Of a stretch of 64,000 bases of DNA, positions 9,101 to 17,252 are shown piece by piece. Made by a program: the position numbers and the translations under genes. The stretch comes from an uncultured Tenacibaculum sp. GTDB lineage: Bacteria > Bacteroidota > Bacteroidia > Flavobacteriales > Flavobacteriaceae. The notes under the pieces were generated by a model. That model saw only the letters and a list, made by a program, of their open reading frames with translations. It had not been told where the DNA came from and did not search any database. The DNA is taken from positions 558,001 through 622,000 of the forward strand of contig CANMIL010000001.1 in the NCBI GenBank assembly GCA_947497895.1, given 5' to 3'. Position 1 is the stretch's first letter, and each line of letters begins with the position of its first letter.

Positions 9101-9383
9101 TAGAACCTTCATTGGAACTGAAATAAACATCGTCCAATCCATCGTTGTTTACATCTCCTACTGCTACTCCTCCACCGTTATATATATATGGATAATTCAG
9201 AAAATTGAAATATAAGTTTTCTTTAAAGGTGTTTTTGAAATCAATTTTGGTTTTTTCCTTTCCTTGTCTTTGAAAAAGGTAATTAATCGGTTTATGCGTT
9301 TTATCTTTTTCAATAGATTGTTCATTGTTACAGCCTGTAAAAATCAGCAGTAAAATAGTTAGTAAAGATAAAGGCGCCCTCAT
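6102..9383 (-). CDS. FG-GAP/VCBS repeat lipoprotein with an ASPIC/UnbV domain
   Basis: The 1093-residue protein starts with a lipoprotein signal (LLIFTGC, Cys18). It carries about thirteen FG-GAP/VCBS blades with calcium-loop motifs of the form D.N.DG..D, for example GDVNNDGLDDVYF, DINQDGWLDIYV, DFDKDGDTDVFV and DIDLDGKMDFLV. They form one set of seven and one of six. Between the sets, near residues 515-570, lies an ASPIC/UnbV module (AIGSTVKLYSKG, GFGIG-like and VQWPSGK). Such proteins fold as beta-propellers and are common on the Bacteroidota surface, often next to SusC/SusD pairs; none is present here. The ligand is unknown. It is transcribed alone, divergent from the DUF255 gene. Confidence 0.85.
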   Translation of the reverse strand: MRAPLSLLTILLLIFTGCNNEQSIEKDKTHKPINYLFQRQGKEKTKIDFKNTFKENLYFNFLNYPYIYNGGGVAVGDVNNDGLDDVYFSSNEGSNKLYINKGEFEFSDVTKIAKVEDKQGWTTGVSMIDINQDGWLDIYVCKSGSLRDNNPRRNKLFINKQDGTFKESAKEYGLDSPAFSTQAYYFDYDKDGDIDVFLVNHRADFRNNTNIEASIKNNIHPLMTDELFENVNGKFVNVTDKAKITNKAWGLSASIGDFNGDGWEDIFVANDFLDADFLYLNNGDGTFKNTINSTFEHITANSMGSDFADVNNDNKPDLMVVDMVSSDHKRSKENMATMSTANFERLVNEGYHYQYMSNMLQLNLGEGVFGEIGQLAGISKTDWSWSPLLADFDNDGFKDLIVTNGIYHDLSNQDFRNQMRVNIMNRKKVTLEEAIAMMPSTKIPNKIFRNINGYEFKVANNTWGMNEAVNSNGIAYADLDNDGDLDLVVNNQMEEAGIYKNTQTNNFITISLEGADNNRQAIGSTVKLYSKGKVQSQQFYPSRGFQSSVSQVLHFGIGENEFIDSLLVQWPSGKVSNLKSIEKNKFLKLKESEAVNSSINNKDVSEYALVDGKDFGINFKHSENLFNDYSKQLLLPQKQSEKGKALCVADVNGDELEDFFVGNGKGNSARLYLQTSKGSFKESSKETFAKDASYEDNAATFLDIDSDGDFDLYVATGSYEDELSSEYLIDRIYINDGKGNFKKSKTLHPQIKMVSSTVKACDFDKDGDTDVFVGGGVMPGKYPSAFPSKWFKNENGKLVDATSDLVDNTEDINMVNDAVFQDIDQDGVEDLVVVGEWMPMAMFKNNGGKFERIVQDVLNTIGWHYSVFPTDIDLDGKMDFLVGNIGSNNKFKPSTDKPLHIYADDFDKNNYVDVVLSKETKEGGLLPVRGKECSSEQLPMLNSKFKTYKQFASASLSEIYGEVALENSIHFKATDFSSFILKNKGDFNFDMERLPVQSQFGPTNSFVFLKTDVENKGAILGAGAIYEAEVETVRYDANKGYLISNEGKASNVSSLNIFDELQVKAMKSITIANTNYVLVLCKNEGIKLLKREW

Positions 9384-9573
9384 ATGTAGTTTTAGTTTGT
9401 CTGTTGTAAAGCCTACTAAATTAAGAATATTCTTACTGTTCTTTTTAATCTTATTCCTAAAAAACTATAAATACCCGACAAAAAACAAGTACTCACCCAT
9501 AAATTCTGCTTTTAGCGTGTTTTAATGCACTCTCGTTTTATGCATAACTTCATTTTTTATATTTTCGTTCACT

Positions 9574-11655
9574 ATGACGAACACTACACTTTTGAAAGTC
9601 TTTTTTTGGACACTGTTTTTGAATATTTTACTAACCATTAGTTGCACAAAAAAAACAAAAACAACTAGCTCTTTTAGTAGTTCTAGAAATACTTTGGCTA
9701 ATGAATTGAGCCCCTATTTAAAAAAACATTGTGACGATCCTGTTTTCTGGAATACTTGGAATGAAGAAAGTTTAGATTATGCAAAAGAAACCAATAAACT
9801 CATAATTTTAAGCATTGGATTTTCTTCTTGTCATTGGTGTCATGTCATGGAAAAAGAGACTTTTGAAGATCAGGAGACTGCTAAGTTTATGAATCAAAAC
9901 TTCGTAAACATAAAAGTAGATAGAGAAGAGCGTCCAGATATTGACCATCTATATATGAGCGCTTTACAACTTATGACAGGCAAAGGTGGATGGCCTTTAA
10001 ATGTCATACTTCTGCCAAATGGACAACCTGTTTACGGAGGAACTTACCATTCTAAAAAACAATGGAATTCTGTTTTAACTAAGATACTAGAGCTTTATAA
10101 AAATAAACCAGAAGAACTCGTTTCTTATGCTAATAGTTTATCGGATGGGATTAAATCCAATAACCTTATTGAAGTTCATAGTGAAACTCCCAAGTTTTCG
10201 AAACAGGATTTTATCGATAACATAACTTCTTGGCAAACATCATGGGATACTATTTATGGACAGGAAAGAACAAAGGAAAAGTTTATAAAGACAGGGAATT
10301 TAACCTTCCTAATGAACTATGTTCACTTGTTAAAGGATGAAAAAGTTTCTAAACAAGTAAAAACAACTCTGGATAACATGTATGAAGGTGGAGTTTTTGA
10401 TCATGTGGGAGGGGGCTTTTTTAGGTACAGCACGGATACTCAATGGTTAGTACCTCATTTTGAAAAGATGCTTTATAACAATGCTCAAGTTCTCAGCATT
10501 TATGCCAATGGTTATCTTAAATATAAGGATCCAAGATACAAGTATATTATTGAAAAAAACATCCAATTCTTGGAGCAAAACATGGCAGATTCAGATGGTG
10601 GTTATATTTCGTCAATCGATGCCGATAATGAAGGAAAAGAAGGTGCTTATTATATTTGGAGTAAAGAAGAATTAAAAAAGGCATTGGGAGAGGGCTTTGA
10701 AATGTTTTTGGAAAGATATAAACTTACCCTTTTAAATGAGGAAGGGAAACATAATTACGTAATATCTAAAAAATCAAGGGATAGCATTGTTTCCAAAGAA
10801 GAATTTAAATGGCTTGATCTTTTGAATAATAAAAGAAAACAACGCACACCTCCAAATAGAGATATCAAAAAAATAACTTCTTGGAATGCATTGCTAATTA
10901 TTGGTTATGTTGATGCTTATCGAGCTTTAGGAGATAAAAAACATCTAAATTTAGCAGAATCTTTGGTAAAAACGGTGTACTCAGATGCTTTTAAAAATGG
11001 GAAATTAAAACACATATTTAATACAAATTCAAACAAAAGCGATGGCTTTTTAGAAGATTATGCTTATCTGATTTCTGCATATTTGAAACTTTATAGTGTT
11101 ACTGGCAAATTAACTTATGCTACGAAAGCCTCAGAACTAACGGAAATTGTACTTGAGCACTACGGAGATTCCCAGAATAATATGTTTACGTTTGCTCAAA
11201 AATCGAACTTAGTTTCTCCATTGGTTAAATTAAGTGATGGAGTACTTCCTTCTCCAAACTCTATAATGGCAGATAATCTTAAAAAACTGAGTATTCTTTA
11301 TAGAAACGAAAGATATGATTTACGCTTCTCAAAAATGATGACGGCAATAACTCCGTATTTAAAAGAAGACTTTTCTAACTATTTGAAATGGGGTAATTTG
11401 CATTTACAGGAACTGTTTCCTACGAAGGAAATAATTGTGGTGGGAACTGAGGCTGAAAGTAAAGCCTGGAAATTTCAAAACACCTACTACACCAATGTAT
11501 TAATTTACTTCAATAAAGAAAATTTCGATTCCCCTCTTCCTGTATTTAAAAGCAAGTATATTGAAGGGGAAACCTATATTTATATTTGTGAGAAAGGTTA
11601 TTGTAAACTTCCAGTTACATCAGTACAAAGAGCTAAGAAAATGTTAGATCATTAA
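9574..11655 (+). CDS. thioredoxin-domain protein, DUF255 (YyaL/SPATA20-like), lipoprotein form
   Basis: The 693 residues begin with a lipoprotein signal (LLTISC, Cys24), which is unlike most cytoplasmic members of this family. The thioredoxin-like DUF255 domain follows with NELSPYLKKH, the signature SSCHWCHVMEKETFED (CxxC), FVNIKVDREERPDID and GGWPLNVILLP. The remainder resembles an alpha/alpha-barrel glycosidase-like fold (GGVFDHVGGGFFRYS, VPHFEKMLYNNAQ, SIDADNEGKEGAYYIW, TSWNALLI). The enzymatic role of the family is unknown. The lipid anchor puts this copy in the envelope. It converges on dps across a shared terminator. Confidence 0.85.
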   Translation: MTNTTLLKVFFWTLFLNILLTISCTKKTKTTSSFSSSRNTLANELSPYLKKHCDDPVFWNTWNEESLDYAKETNKLIILSIGFSSCHWCHVMEKETFEDQETAKFMNQNFVNIKVDREERPDIDHLYMSALQLMTGKGGWPLNVILLPNGQPVYGGTYHSKKQWNSVLTKILELYKNKPEELVSYANSLSDGIKSNNLIEVHSETPKFSKQDFIDNITSWQTSWDTIYGQERTKEKFIKTGNLTFLMNYVHLLKDEKVSKQVKTTLDNMYEGGVFDHVGGGFFRYSTDTQWLVPHFEKMLYNNAQVLSIYANGYLKYKDPRYKYIIEKNIQFLEQNMADSDGGYISSIDADNEGKEGAYYIWSKEELKKALGEGFEMFLERYKLTLLNEEGKHNYVISKKSRDSIVSKEEFKWLDLLNNKRKQRTPPNRDIKKITSWNALLIIGYVDAYRALGDKKHLNLAESLVKTVYSDAFKNGKLKHIFNTNSNKSDGFLEDYAYLISAYLKLYSVTGKLTYATKASELTEIVLEHYGDSQNNMFTFAQKSNLVSPLVKLSDGVLPSPNSIMADNLKKLSILYRNERYDLRFSKMMTAITPYLKEDFSNYLKWGNLHLQELFPTKEIIVVGTEAESKAWKFQNTYYTNVLIYFNKENFDSPLPVFKSKYIEGETYIYICEKGYCKLPVTSVQRAKKMLDH

Positions 11656-11661
11656 AATAAA

Positions 11662-11690
11662 AAAGAGGTAACGTATATTGTTACCTCTTT
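11662..11690. terminator. bidirectional terminator between DUF255 gene and dps
   Basis: AAAGAGGTAAC (11662-11672) pairs perfectly with GTTACCTCTTT (11680-11690) over a 7-base loop. A-rich sequence lies on the left and T-rich on the right, so it can stop transcription from both convergent genes. Confidence 0.8.
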
Positions 11691-11718
11691 ACTTCCCCCT
11701 AAAAAAATGGACATGAGC

Positions 11719-12189
11719 TTAGCCTAACCAAGCATTCATCATCCACAAAGTTTTCTCTTGTTCTGAAATGAAATCACTCATCATTGAGTTTGTTCCTTCA
11801 TCATCAGCTTCATCAGATAATTCAAGTATTACACGCTCTATTTTTAATAATTCTGCTAAAGAATCTACAATTAACTTCACAGCTTGCTCATCATTTGAAA
11901 TATCTTTACCAACAGGTACTGTAGCCAATGCCTCATAGTCCCCGAATGTATGCAAAGGAGTACCTTGTAAGGTTAAAATTCTCTCTGCAATTAAATCCAC
12001 TTTTTCCTGAGCATCTGTGTAAAACTCTTCAAATTTCAAGTGTAATTCAAAGAAATTTTTCCCTTTGATATTCCAGTGTAAACCTCTTGCATTTTGGTAG
12101 TATACTTGAAAGTTTGCCAGTAATGTATTTAATTCTTTTACTAACACTTCTGTTTTGTTTTTATCTAATCCTAATATTGAAATTGCCAT
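11719..12189 (-). CDS. dps: Dps family DNA-protecting ferritin
   Basis: The 156-residue length fits Dps. The four-helix core shows ARGLHWNIKGKNFFELHLKF, with the first ferroxidase His, then EEFYTDAQEKVDLIAERIL with the acidic iron ligands of the neighbouring subunit. TLGTP-like (LQGTPLHTF) and SEQEKTLWMMNAWLG at the C-terminus are also typical. Dps forms a 12-subunit shell that oxidises ferrous iron with peroxide and shields DNA. It is divergent from an OxyR-type activator (12306-13247), the classic regulator of dps, which suggests peroxide control from the 116-base gap between them. Confidence 0.95.
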   Translation of the reverse strand: MAISILGLDKNKTEVLVKELNTLLANFQVYYQNARGLHWNIKGKNFFELHLKFEEFYTDAQEKVDLIAERILTLQGTPLHTFGDYEALATVPVGKDISNDEQAVKLIVDSLAELLKIERVILELSDEADDEGTNSMMSDFISEQEKTLWMMNAWLG

Positions 12190-12225
12190 ATTTTATTGAT
12201 TTTACGTCCTTTAGTTTTTCTATGT

Positions 12226-12233
12226 CAAAATTA
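12226..12233 (-). promoter_or_regulatory. -7 promoter box for dps
   Basis: On the minus strand this reads TAATTTTG, a match to the Bacteroidota -7 consensus TAnnTTTG, about 37 bases before the dps start codon. No clear -33 box is seen, which would fit a promoter that needs an activator such as OxyR. Confidence 0.5.
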
Positions 12234-12305
12234 CCTCAAATTAACACGTTGGGAATATAAATTATATTGATTGTTTTAATATCTTTATCAAAAAATATTA
12301 TAGAA

Positions 12306-13247
12306 ATGACTATTACTCAATTGAAATATACATTAGCCGTTGCGGAGTACAAAAACTTCACTGTAGCAGCTGAAAATTGTTTTGTTACACAACCTACGTT
12401 GAGTATGCAGATACAAAAACTTGAGGAAGAATTAGATGCTAAGATTTTTAATCGTTCTAAAAAGCCAATTGAACTTACTGAAGTAGGAAAACGTATCGTT
12501 GAGCAAGCAAAAGTTATCGTAGATGAAAGTAACAGGATTGTTGATATTGTTCACCAACAAAAAGGATATATTGGAGGAGAGTTTAAGCTAGGAATCATTC
12601 CTACTATAATGCCTACGTTATTACCTATGTTTTTAAAAACTTTCAATAAAAACTATCCGAAAGTTCAATTGATTATTGAAGAGCTTACTACTGAAGAGAT
12701 TATTAGAAAGTTAACCGACGGTTATATTGATGCTGCCATTGCTGCTACGCCTTTGGAAAATGAAGCTATTAAAGAGCGCGTTTTATATTACGAACCTTTT
12801 GTTGGTTTAATCCCTGAAGAACATAAGTTATATCAAAAGAATAAAATCACAGTAGACGAACTAAATGTTGAAGATATTTTATTGTTAGAAGATGGTCACT
12901 GTTTTAAAGATAGCGTTCTAAATATTTGTAGATCTCCAAAAACAAGTAAGAACATTCATTTTCAATTAGAAAGTGGAAGTTTTGACACTCTAATCAAGCT
13001 TTCTAAAGATGGATTAGGAATGACGCTTTTACCTTATTTAAACACTCTAGATTTAAATGAAAAGGATCAAGCACATTTAAGAGAATTTGAAACACCTCCA
13101 CCAGCAAGAGAGGTTAGTTTAATTTATCATAAATCACAACTGAAAATGCAGCTCATCGAGGCGTTAAAAAGCACTATCGATGGAGTGGTTAGAGGCGCCA
13201 TTGCTTTCAGTGATGTCGAAATTGTAAGTCCTTTAAATAAAGCATAA
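12306..13247 (+). CDS. oxyR: OxyR-type peroxide-sensing LysR regulator
   Basis: I start the gene at the ATG at 12306 (313 residues) rather than an upstream TTG, because MTITQLKYTLAVAEYKNF is the usual LysR N-terminus. Residues 1-60 form the winged helix-turn-helix (TQPTLSMQIQKLEEELDAKIF). The effector domain holds LLLEDGHCFKDSVLNICRS. From this start the two cysteines fall at positions 199 and 208, the same numbers as the redox pair of E. coli OxyR, so peroxide sensing by disulfide formation is likely. It is divergent from dps, a standard OxyR target, and ends at a strong hairpin terminator. Confidence 0.93.
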   Translation: MTITQLKYTLAVAEYKNFTVAAENCFVTQPTLSMQIQKLEEELDAKIFNRSKKPIELTEVGKRIVEQAKVIVDESNRIVDIVHQQKGYIGGEFKLGIIPTIMPTLLPMFLKTFNKNYPKVQLIIEELTTEEIIRKLTDGYIDAAIAATPLENEAIKERVLYYEPFVGLIPEEHKLYQKNKITVDELNVEDILLLEDGHCFKDSVLNICRSPKTSKNIHFQLESGSFDTLIKLSKDGLGMTLLPYLNTLDLNEKDQAHLREFETPPPAREVSLIYHKSQLKMQLIEALKSTIDGVVRGAIAFSDVEIVSPLNKA

Positions 13248-13250
13248 AAA

Positions 13251-13275
13251 AACTCCCGCAATTGCGGGAGTTTTT
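13251..13275. terminator. bidirectional terminator between oxyR and the SulP gene
   Basis: AACTCCCGCA and TGCGGGAGTT form a near-perfect palindrome (13251-13272), flanked by A on the left and T on the right. It serves the two convergent genes. Confidence 0.88.
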
Positions 13276-13330
13276 ACTTTATAATTTGGAGAAAGCTTCA
13301 ATACTCAAACTCTTGATTATTGTCTTTCTA

Positions 13331-15223
13331 TTAAAACTCGTATTCCGATAAAGGCTTTGGGAATTTTTCTGGATTCTCTGCTAAGTGATACCTAGGATCA
13401 TCAATATCCTCCTCGATTATATTGTGAAACTTCTCACTCGCTTTATACATTAACACTTTACAGTCTTCACTCAAATGCTTCAATACAACCTTCTTACCTA
13501 CTGCTTCGTATTTTTCTACTAAATTAAAAATAGCTTCAATAGCCGAGTGATCCGAAACTCTAGACTCTACAAAATCTATCTCTACTTTCTCCGGATCATT
13601 TTTAATATCGAACTTTTCATTAAAAGCTGTAATACTTCCGAAGAACAATGGTCCCCAAATTTCATATACTTTAGTACCATCTGCTTTCATTCTCTTTCTT
13701 GCTCTAATTCTCTTGGCATTTTCCCAAGCAAATACTAAAGCCGAAATAATTACCCCAACAAATACCGCAATTGCCAAGTCAAATACTACCGTAACCGCCG
13801 ATACAATAATTAAAACAACAGCATCCGATACTGGTATTTTGTTCATTATTCTAAAACTCGACCAAGCAAAAGTTTCAATTACCATCATAAACATTACTCC
13901 AACTAAAGCTGCAATAGGAACTTGTTCAATATACTTGTCCGCAAAAAGGATAAAGATTAAAAGTGTTACAGCCATCATCACTCCTGATAAACGACCTCTA
14001 CCACCTGCATTAATATTAATTACTGTTTGACCTATCATACCACAACCACCAGTTCCACCAAACAAACCACTTACAATATTACCAGCTCCTTGTGCTACAC
14101 ATTCTTTATTTCCATTACCACGTGAATCTGTTAACTCATCTACTAGGTTCATAGTCATTAAAGTCTCGATTAATCCAACAGATGCCGCTAAGAATGAATA
14201 TGGAGCAATAAACTTTAAAGTATCCAAATTAAATGGTAGGTTACCCCATAACTCTGCTAAGTTCAATTTTTTGGACAACTCATCGAAACCATTTAAACCA
14301 GCTCCTCCTCCATCGCGAATAAAGTCTCCTACATTTATTGATTCAATTCCTCCGAATACAACAATAAATGTAATAATTAATATAGCCGTTAAAGCCGCAG
14401 GAATCTTTGTTGTTAATTTTGGTAATCCCCAAACAATTAACATTGTTAATAATACCAATCCAATCATGGTATATAATTTCTTTCCTTGCATTGTTGACTT
14501 TACAACTCCTTCATCCTTTACAGAATAAAATCCTTCTTCCCCAACATTAAAAACAACTTTCTTTGTATCTACATCAAAAACTTGCCCTTCCGAAACGATG
14601 TACATTTCTTTGTTCGATCCATTATTAACAACCGATTTATCCTTAATGGTAAAAATAGTATTGTTAGAAGCAATATCTTTTACCTCTGCTCCTTCTACTT
14701 TATATACTAACTCCTTATTTTCCGTTTTTCTCTTATTCTGACCGAAAATATCTTTAGAATTCTCTTTAAACATTCCTAATTGAGCCATAAAAATCACAAT
14801 AGCCAATCCGTTTACGAATCCCATCATTACTGGATGAGGAATTAAGCGAACAAACTTTCCTAATTTAAAGATCCCAGCAAATACTTGAATGATCCCCATT
14901 AATACGACTGCTGCAAGTAAATAGAAATACCCCATATTCTCAACTGGTGTGTCAAATAGGAGGCCTTTCGCATGCCCTTCCTGAATCATATGTACGAAAA
15001 TTACAGCTACTGCTCCTGCTGCCCCAGAAATAAGTCCTGGTCTTCCACCAAAAATTGCCGAAATGATTCCAACTACAAAGGCCCCAAATAATGCAACGAT
15101 TGGGCTTATCTGTGCAACAAAGGCAAAAGCGACCACTTCAGGTATCATTGCTAAAGAAACGGTAATTCCAGCTAAGGAGTCATCCTTTATCTTAATCTTC
15201 TTATTTTTAATGTATTTCATCAT
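13331..15223 (-). CDS. SulP (SLC26) family anion transporter with C-terminal STAS domain
   Basis: The 630-residue protein has a SulP membrane core: DSLAGITVSLAMIPEVVAFA at the N-terminus, then GGRPGLISGAAGA, LIPHPVMMGFVNGLAI and the FGGTGGCGMIGQ loop of the second half. A cytoplasmic STAS domain follows (VEIDFVESRVSDHSAIEAI). SulP members carry sulfate, bicarbonate or other anions; the substrate is not determined here. The odd part is a hydrophilic, valine-rich stretch of nearly 100 residues (about 153-249) inserted between membrane segments, with strand-like repeats such as VYKVEGAEV, TIFTIKDKS, VFDVDTKKV and GFYSVKDEG. The following helix resumes at LYTMIGLVLLTM. The start is MMKYIKNKK; the second ATG is equally possible. 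Confidence 0.9.
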   Translation of the reverse strand: MMKYIKNKKIKIKDDSLAGITVSLAMIPEVVAFAFVAQISPIVALFGAFVVGIISAIFGGRPGLISGAAGAVAVIFVHMIQEGHAKGLLFDTPVENMGYFYLLAAVVLMGIIQVFAGIFKLGKFVRLIPHPVMMGFVNGLAIVIFMAQLGMFKENSKDIFGQNKRKTENKELVYKVEGAEVKDIASNNTIFTIKDKSVVNNGSNKEMYIVSEGQVFDVDTKKVVFNVGEEGFYSVKDEGVVKSTMQGKKLYTMIGLVLLTMLIVWGLPKLTTKIPAALTAILIITFIVVFGGIESINVGDFIRDGGGAGLNGFDELSKKLNLAELWGNLPFNLDTLKFIAPYSFLAASVGLIETLMTMNLVDELTDSRGNGNKECVAQGAGNIVSGLFGGTGGCGMIGQTVININAGGRGRLSGVMMAVTLLIFILFADKYIEQVPIAALVGVMFMMVIETFAWSSFRIMNKIPVSDAVVLIIVSAVTVVFDLAIAVFVGVIISALVFAWENAKRIRARKRMKADGTKVYEIWGPLFFGSITAFNEKFDIKNDPEKVEIDFVESRVSDHSAIEAIFNLVEKYEAVGKKVVLKHLSEDCKVLMYKASEKFHNIIEEDIDDPRYHLAENPEKFPKPLSEYEF

Positions 15224-15251
15224 AATGTTACGAGACTTTTCTAAAAGTTGG

Positions 15252-15259
15252 CAAATGTA
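15252..15259 (-). promoter_or_regulatory. -7 promoter box for the SulP gene
   Basis: Minus-strand TACATTTG matches TAnnTTTG and ends 29 bases before the SulP start codon. No -33 box is evident. Confidence 0.4.
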
Positions 15260-15303
15260 AAGATAATTTTACTGATATACTTTTATGTTTCATTAACTTT
15301 AAT

Positions 15304-15334
15304 TTTGCTACACTATTTTTTTGTAGTAATTTTG
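15304..15334 (+). promoter_or_regulatory. promoter of the pyrR-pyrB operon
   Basis: TTTG at 15304-15307 and TAATTTTG at 15327-15334 are separated by 19 bases, a full match to the Bacteroidota -33/-7 promoter pattern. The pyrR ATG follows 35 bases later. Confidence 0.65.
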
Positions 15335-15369
15335 AACGTTGAAACTATCAAACAAATTTGGTAGCAACA

Positions 15370-15921
15370 ATGAGCAGAAAAATACTACTTACTTCAAAAG
15401 AAATTGAAATCATTCTGCATCGATTAGCATGTCAGTTAATCGAAAACCACAACGATTTTTCTAATACCGTTTTGATAGGACTTCAACCAAGAGGTACCTT
15501 TTTAGCAAAGCGTTTGGCTGAATTATTAAAGAATGATTATTCAATTACTGATTTACAGTTAGGGTTATTGGATATAACCTTTTATAGAGATGATTTTAGA
15601 AGAAGAGACGAACCTTTAGAAGCAACATCAACTCAAATCGATTTCCTTATTGAAGGAAAAAAAGTTGTGTTTATTGATGATGTTTTGTACTCTGGAAGAA
15701 GTGTTCGTTCGGCTTTAACCGCAATTCAATCGTATGGAAGACCTCAAAGTATTGAACTTTTGGTTTTAATAGATAGAAGGTTTAGCCGCCATTTACCAAT
15801 ACAACCAAATTATAGGGGTAGACAAGTCGATGCCATTAACGAAGAAAAAGTTGCTGTGCATTGGAAAGAAACCCACGAAAAAGACGCTATTTATATTGAA
15901 ACCAAGCAAAAGCTTGATTAA
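15370..15921 (+). CDS. pyrR: PyrR bifunctional pyrimidine regulator / uracil phosphoribosyltransferase
   Basis: The ATG at 15370 gives 183 residues, the family's usual size; an in-frame TTG 12 bases earlier is less likely. The type I phosphoribosyltransferase fold shows LIGLQPRGTFLAKRLAE and the PRPP loop VVFIDDVLYSGRSVRSA (about 99-115). FYRDDFRRRDEP is the PyrR flexible loop. PyrR converts uracil and PRPP to UMP and, in Firmicutes, controls pyr mRNA by attenuation. I see no attenuator-like leader before this operon, so RNA binding is uncertain. It is first in an operon with pyrB. Confidence 0.95.
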   Translation: MSRKILLTSKEIEIILHRLACQLIENHNDFSNTVLIGLQPRGTFLAKRLAELLKNDYSITDLQLGLLDITFYRDDFRRRDEPLEATSTQIDFLIEGKKVVFIDDVLYSGRSVRSALTAIQSYGRPQSIELLVLIDRRFSRHLPIQPNYRGRQVDAINEEKVAVHWKETHEKDAIYIETKQKLD

Positions 15922-15948
15922 CATTATGATTAAAAAATTACCTTAAGA

Positions 15949-16881
15949 ATGAAGCAGTTAAGTGTAGAACATTTATTAGGCATTAAGTATTTAAATCAAA
16001 CAGATTTAGAACTTATTTTTGAAACTGCCTCTCATTTTAAAGAAGTTATTAATAGACCTATTAAAAAGGTACCTTCATTACGTGACATTACTATTGCAAA
16101 TCTGTTTTTTGAAAATAGTACGCGTACTAAATTATCTTTTGAACTTGCTGAAAAAAGATTATCGGCCGATGTCATCAATTTCTCTGCAGGACAATCTTCT
16201 GTAAAAAAAGGAGAAACATTAATTGATACAGTAAACAATATCCTTTCAATGAAAGTTGACATTGTTGTAATGCGTCATTCAAATGTTGGTGCAGGAATTT
16301 TCCTATCAAAGCATGTTGATGCCAAAATAGTAAATGCTGGTGATGGAACTCACGAACATCCAACACAAGCTTTACTGGATAGTTTCTCAATGAGAGAAGC
16401 GCTTAACAGCAATTTAAAAGGAAAGAAAATTGTTATTGTTGGAGATGTGTTACACTCACGTGTAGCGCTTTCGAATATTTTCGCTCTTCAATTGCAAGGT
16501 GCCAAAGTTAAAGTTTGTGGTCCTACTACATTAATTCCAAAATACATTACGAGTTTAGGTGTTGAAGTAGAAACAAATTTAAAAAAGGCCTTAGAATGGT
16601 GTGATGTTGCCAATGTACTTCGTGTGCAACATGAAAGAATGGCTATTAAATATTTCCCTTCAACTCGCGAGTACACTCAATTGTTTGGAATTAACAAGGA
16701 AATATTAGATAATGTAGGTAAAGACATTGTTATTATGCATCCTGGACCAATAAACAGAGGGGTGGAATTAACTAGTGACGTTGCTGACAGTGATCAATCA
16801 ATCATATTAAATCAGGTAGAAAACGGTGTTGCCGTTAGAATGGCTGTAATATATTTGTTAGCACAACAAATTAAGAGATAG
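15949..16881 (+). CDS. pyrB: aspartate carbamoyltransferase catalytic subunit
   Basis: The 310-residue enzyme condenses carbamoyl phosphate and aspartate to carbamoyl aspartate, the first committed step of pyrimidine synthesis. Signatures are FENSTRTKLSFE (carbamoyl-phosphate loop), VKKGETLIDT with the 80s-loop lysine, MRHSNVG, HEHPTQALLD and HPGPINRGVEL (240s region). No pyrI regulatory chain is adjacent, so it is probably a class C trimer or is regulated by supply of PyrR. It lies 27 bases after pyrR and its stop nearly touches the next gene. Confidence 0.97.
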   Translation: MKQLSVEHLLGIKYLNQTDLELIFETASHFKEVINRPIKKVPSLRDITIANLFFENSTRTKLSFELAEKRLSADVINFSAGQSSVKKGETLIDTVNNILSMKVDIVVMRHSNVGAGIFLSKHVDAKIVNAGDGTHEHPTQALLDSFSMREALNSNLKGKKIVIVGDVLHSRVALSNIFALQLQGAKVKVCGPTTLIPKYITSLGVEVETNLKKALEWCDVANVLRVQHERMAIKYFPSTREYTQLFGINKEILDNVGKDIVIMHPGPINRGVELTSDVADSDQSIILNQVENGVAVRMAVIYLLAQQIKR

Positions 16882-16883
16882 TG

Positions 16884-17216
16884 ATGAAAATAACGCAAAA
16901 GGAAGAGTATAAATTAATTAGTTCGGACGATAATTCTTTTGATAAATTCTTAAAGAATTTCGAGCAACAATATGAAAATCTTAAAGATTCACACATTGTT
17001 TTAGAAATTTCTTCTAAAAATAATTTTACTGAACAAAATATTTTGCTATTTTTGAAATACGCTGATATTCAAAGAGAAAATGGCATGTCTTTTGTTGTTA
17101 TCAAAAAGGGTGTAGAAGTTGATAATTTCCCAGAGAATTTTAACATAGTTCCGACCTTAATTGAAGCAGAAGATGTAATTGAGATGGAGAATATTCAACG
17201 TGATTTAGGTTTTTAA
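16884..17216 (+). CDS. conserved small protein of the pyr-rnz operon, possible STAS-like fold
   Basis: The 110-residue product starts at the ATG 2 bases after the pyrB stop (a GTG overlapping that stop is less likely), so translation is probably coupled. It has no signal or membrane segment. Strand and helix alternate: SHIVLEISSKNN, a helix FTEQNILLFLKYADIQREN, strand MSFVVIKKG, then a segment NIVPTLIEAEDVIEMENI. This order resembles STAS-like folds but lacks a motif I can name, so the assignment is tentative. Its place between pyrB and rnz is all that hints at a role. Confidence 0.7.
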   Translation: MKITQKEEYKLISSDDNSFDKFLKNFEQQYENLKDSHIVLEISSKNNFTEQNILLFLKYADIQRENGMSFVVIKKGVEVDNFPENFNIVPTLIEAEDVIEMENIQRDLGF

Positions 17217-17252
17217 CCATTAATTTATTCATCACCCCCTAATGAATTATAT

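Noticed and set aside
13713..14528. Plus-strand open frames of 85-105 codons inside the SulP gene
   Set aside because: They are rich in Thr, Ile and Asn as expected from the reverse complement of a membrane protein gene, and the SulP frame is clearly the real one.
16032..16676. Several open frames antisense or out of frame within pyrB
   Set aside because: pyrB motifs occupy the region in one unbroken frame; the others have no support.
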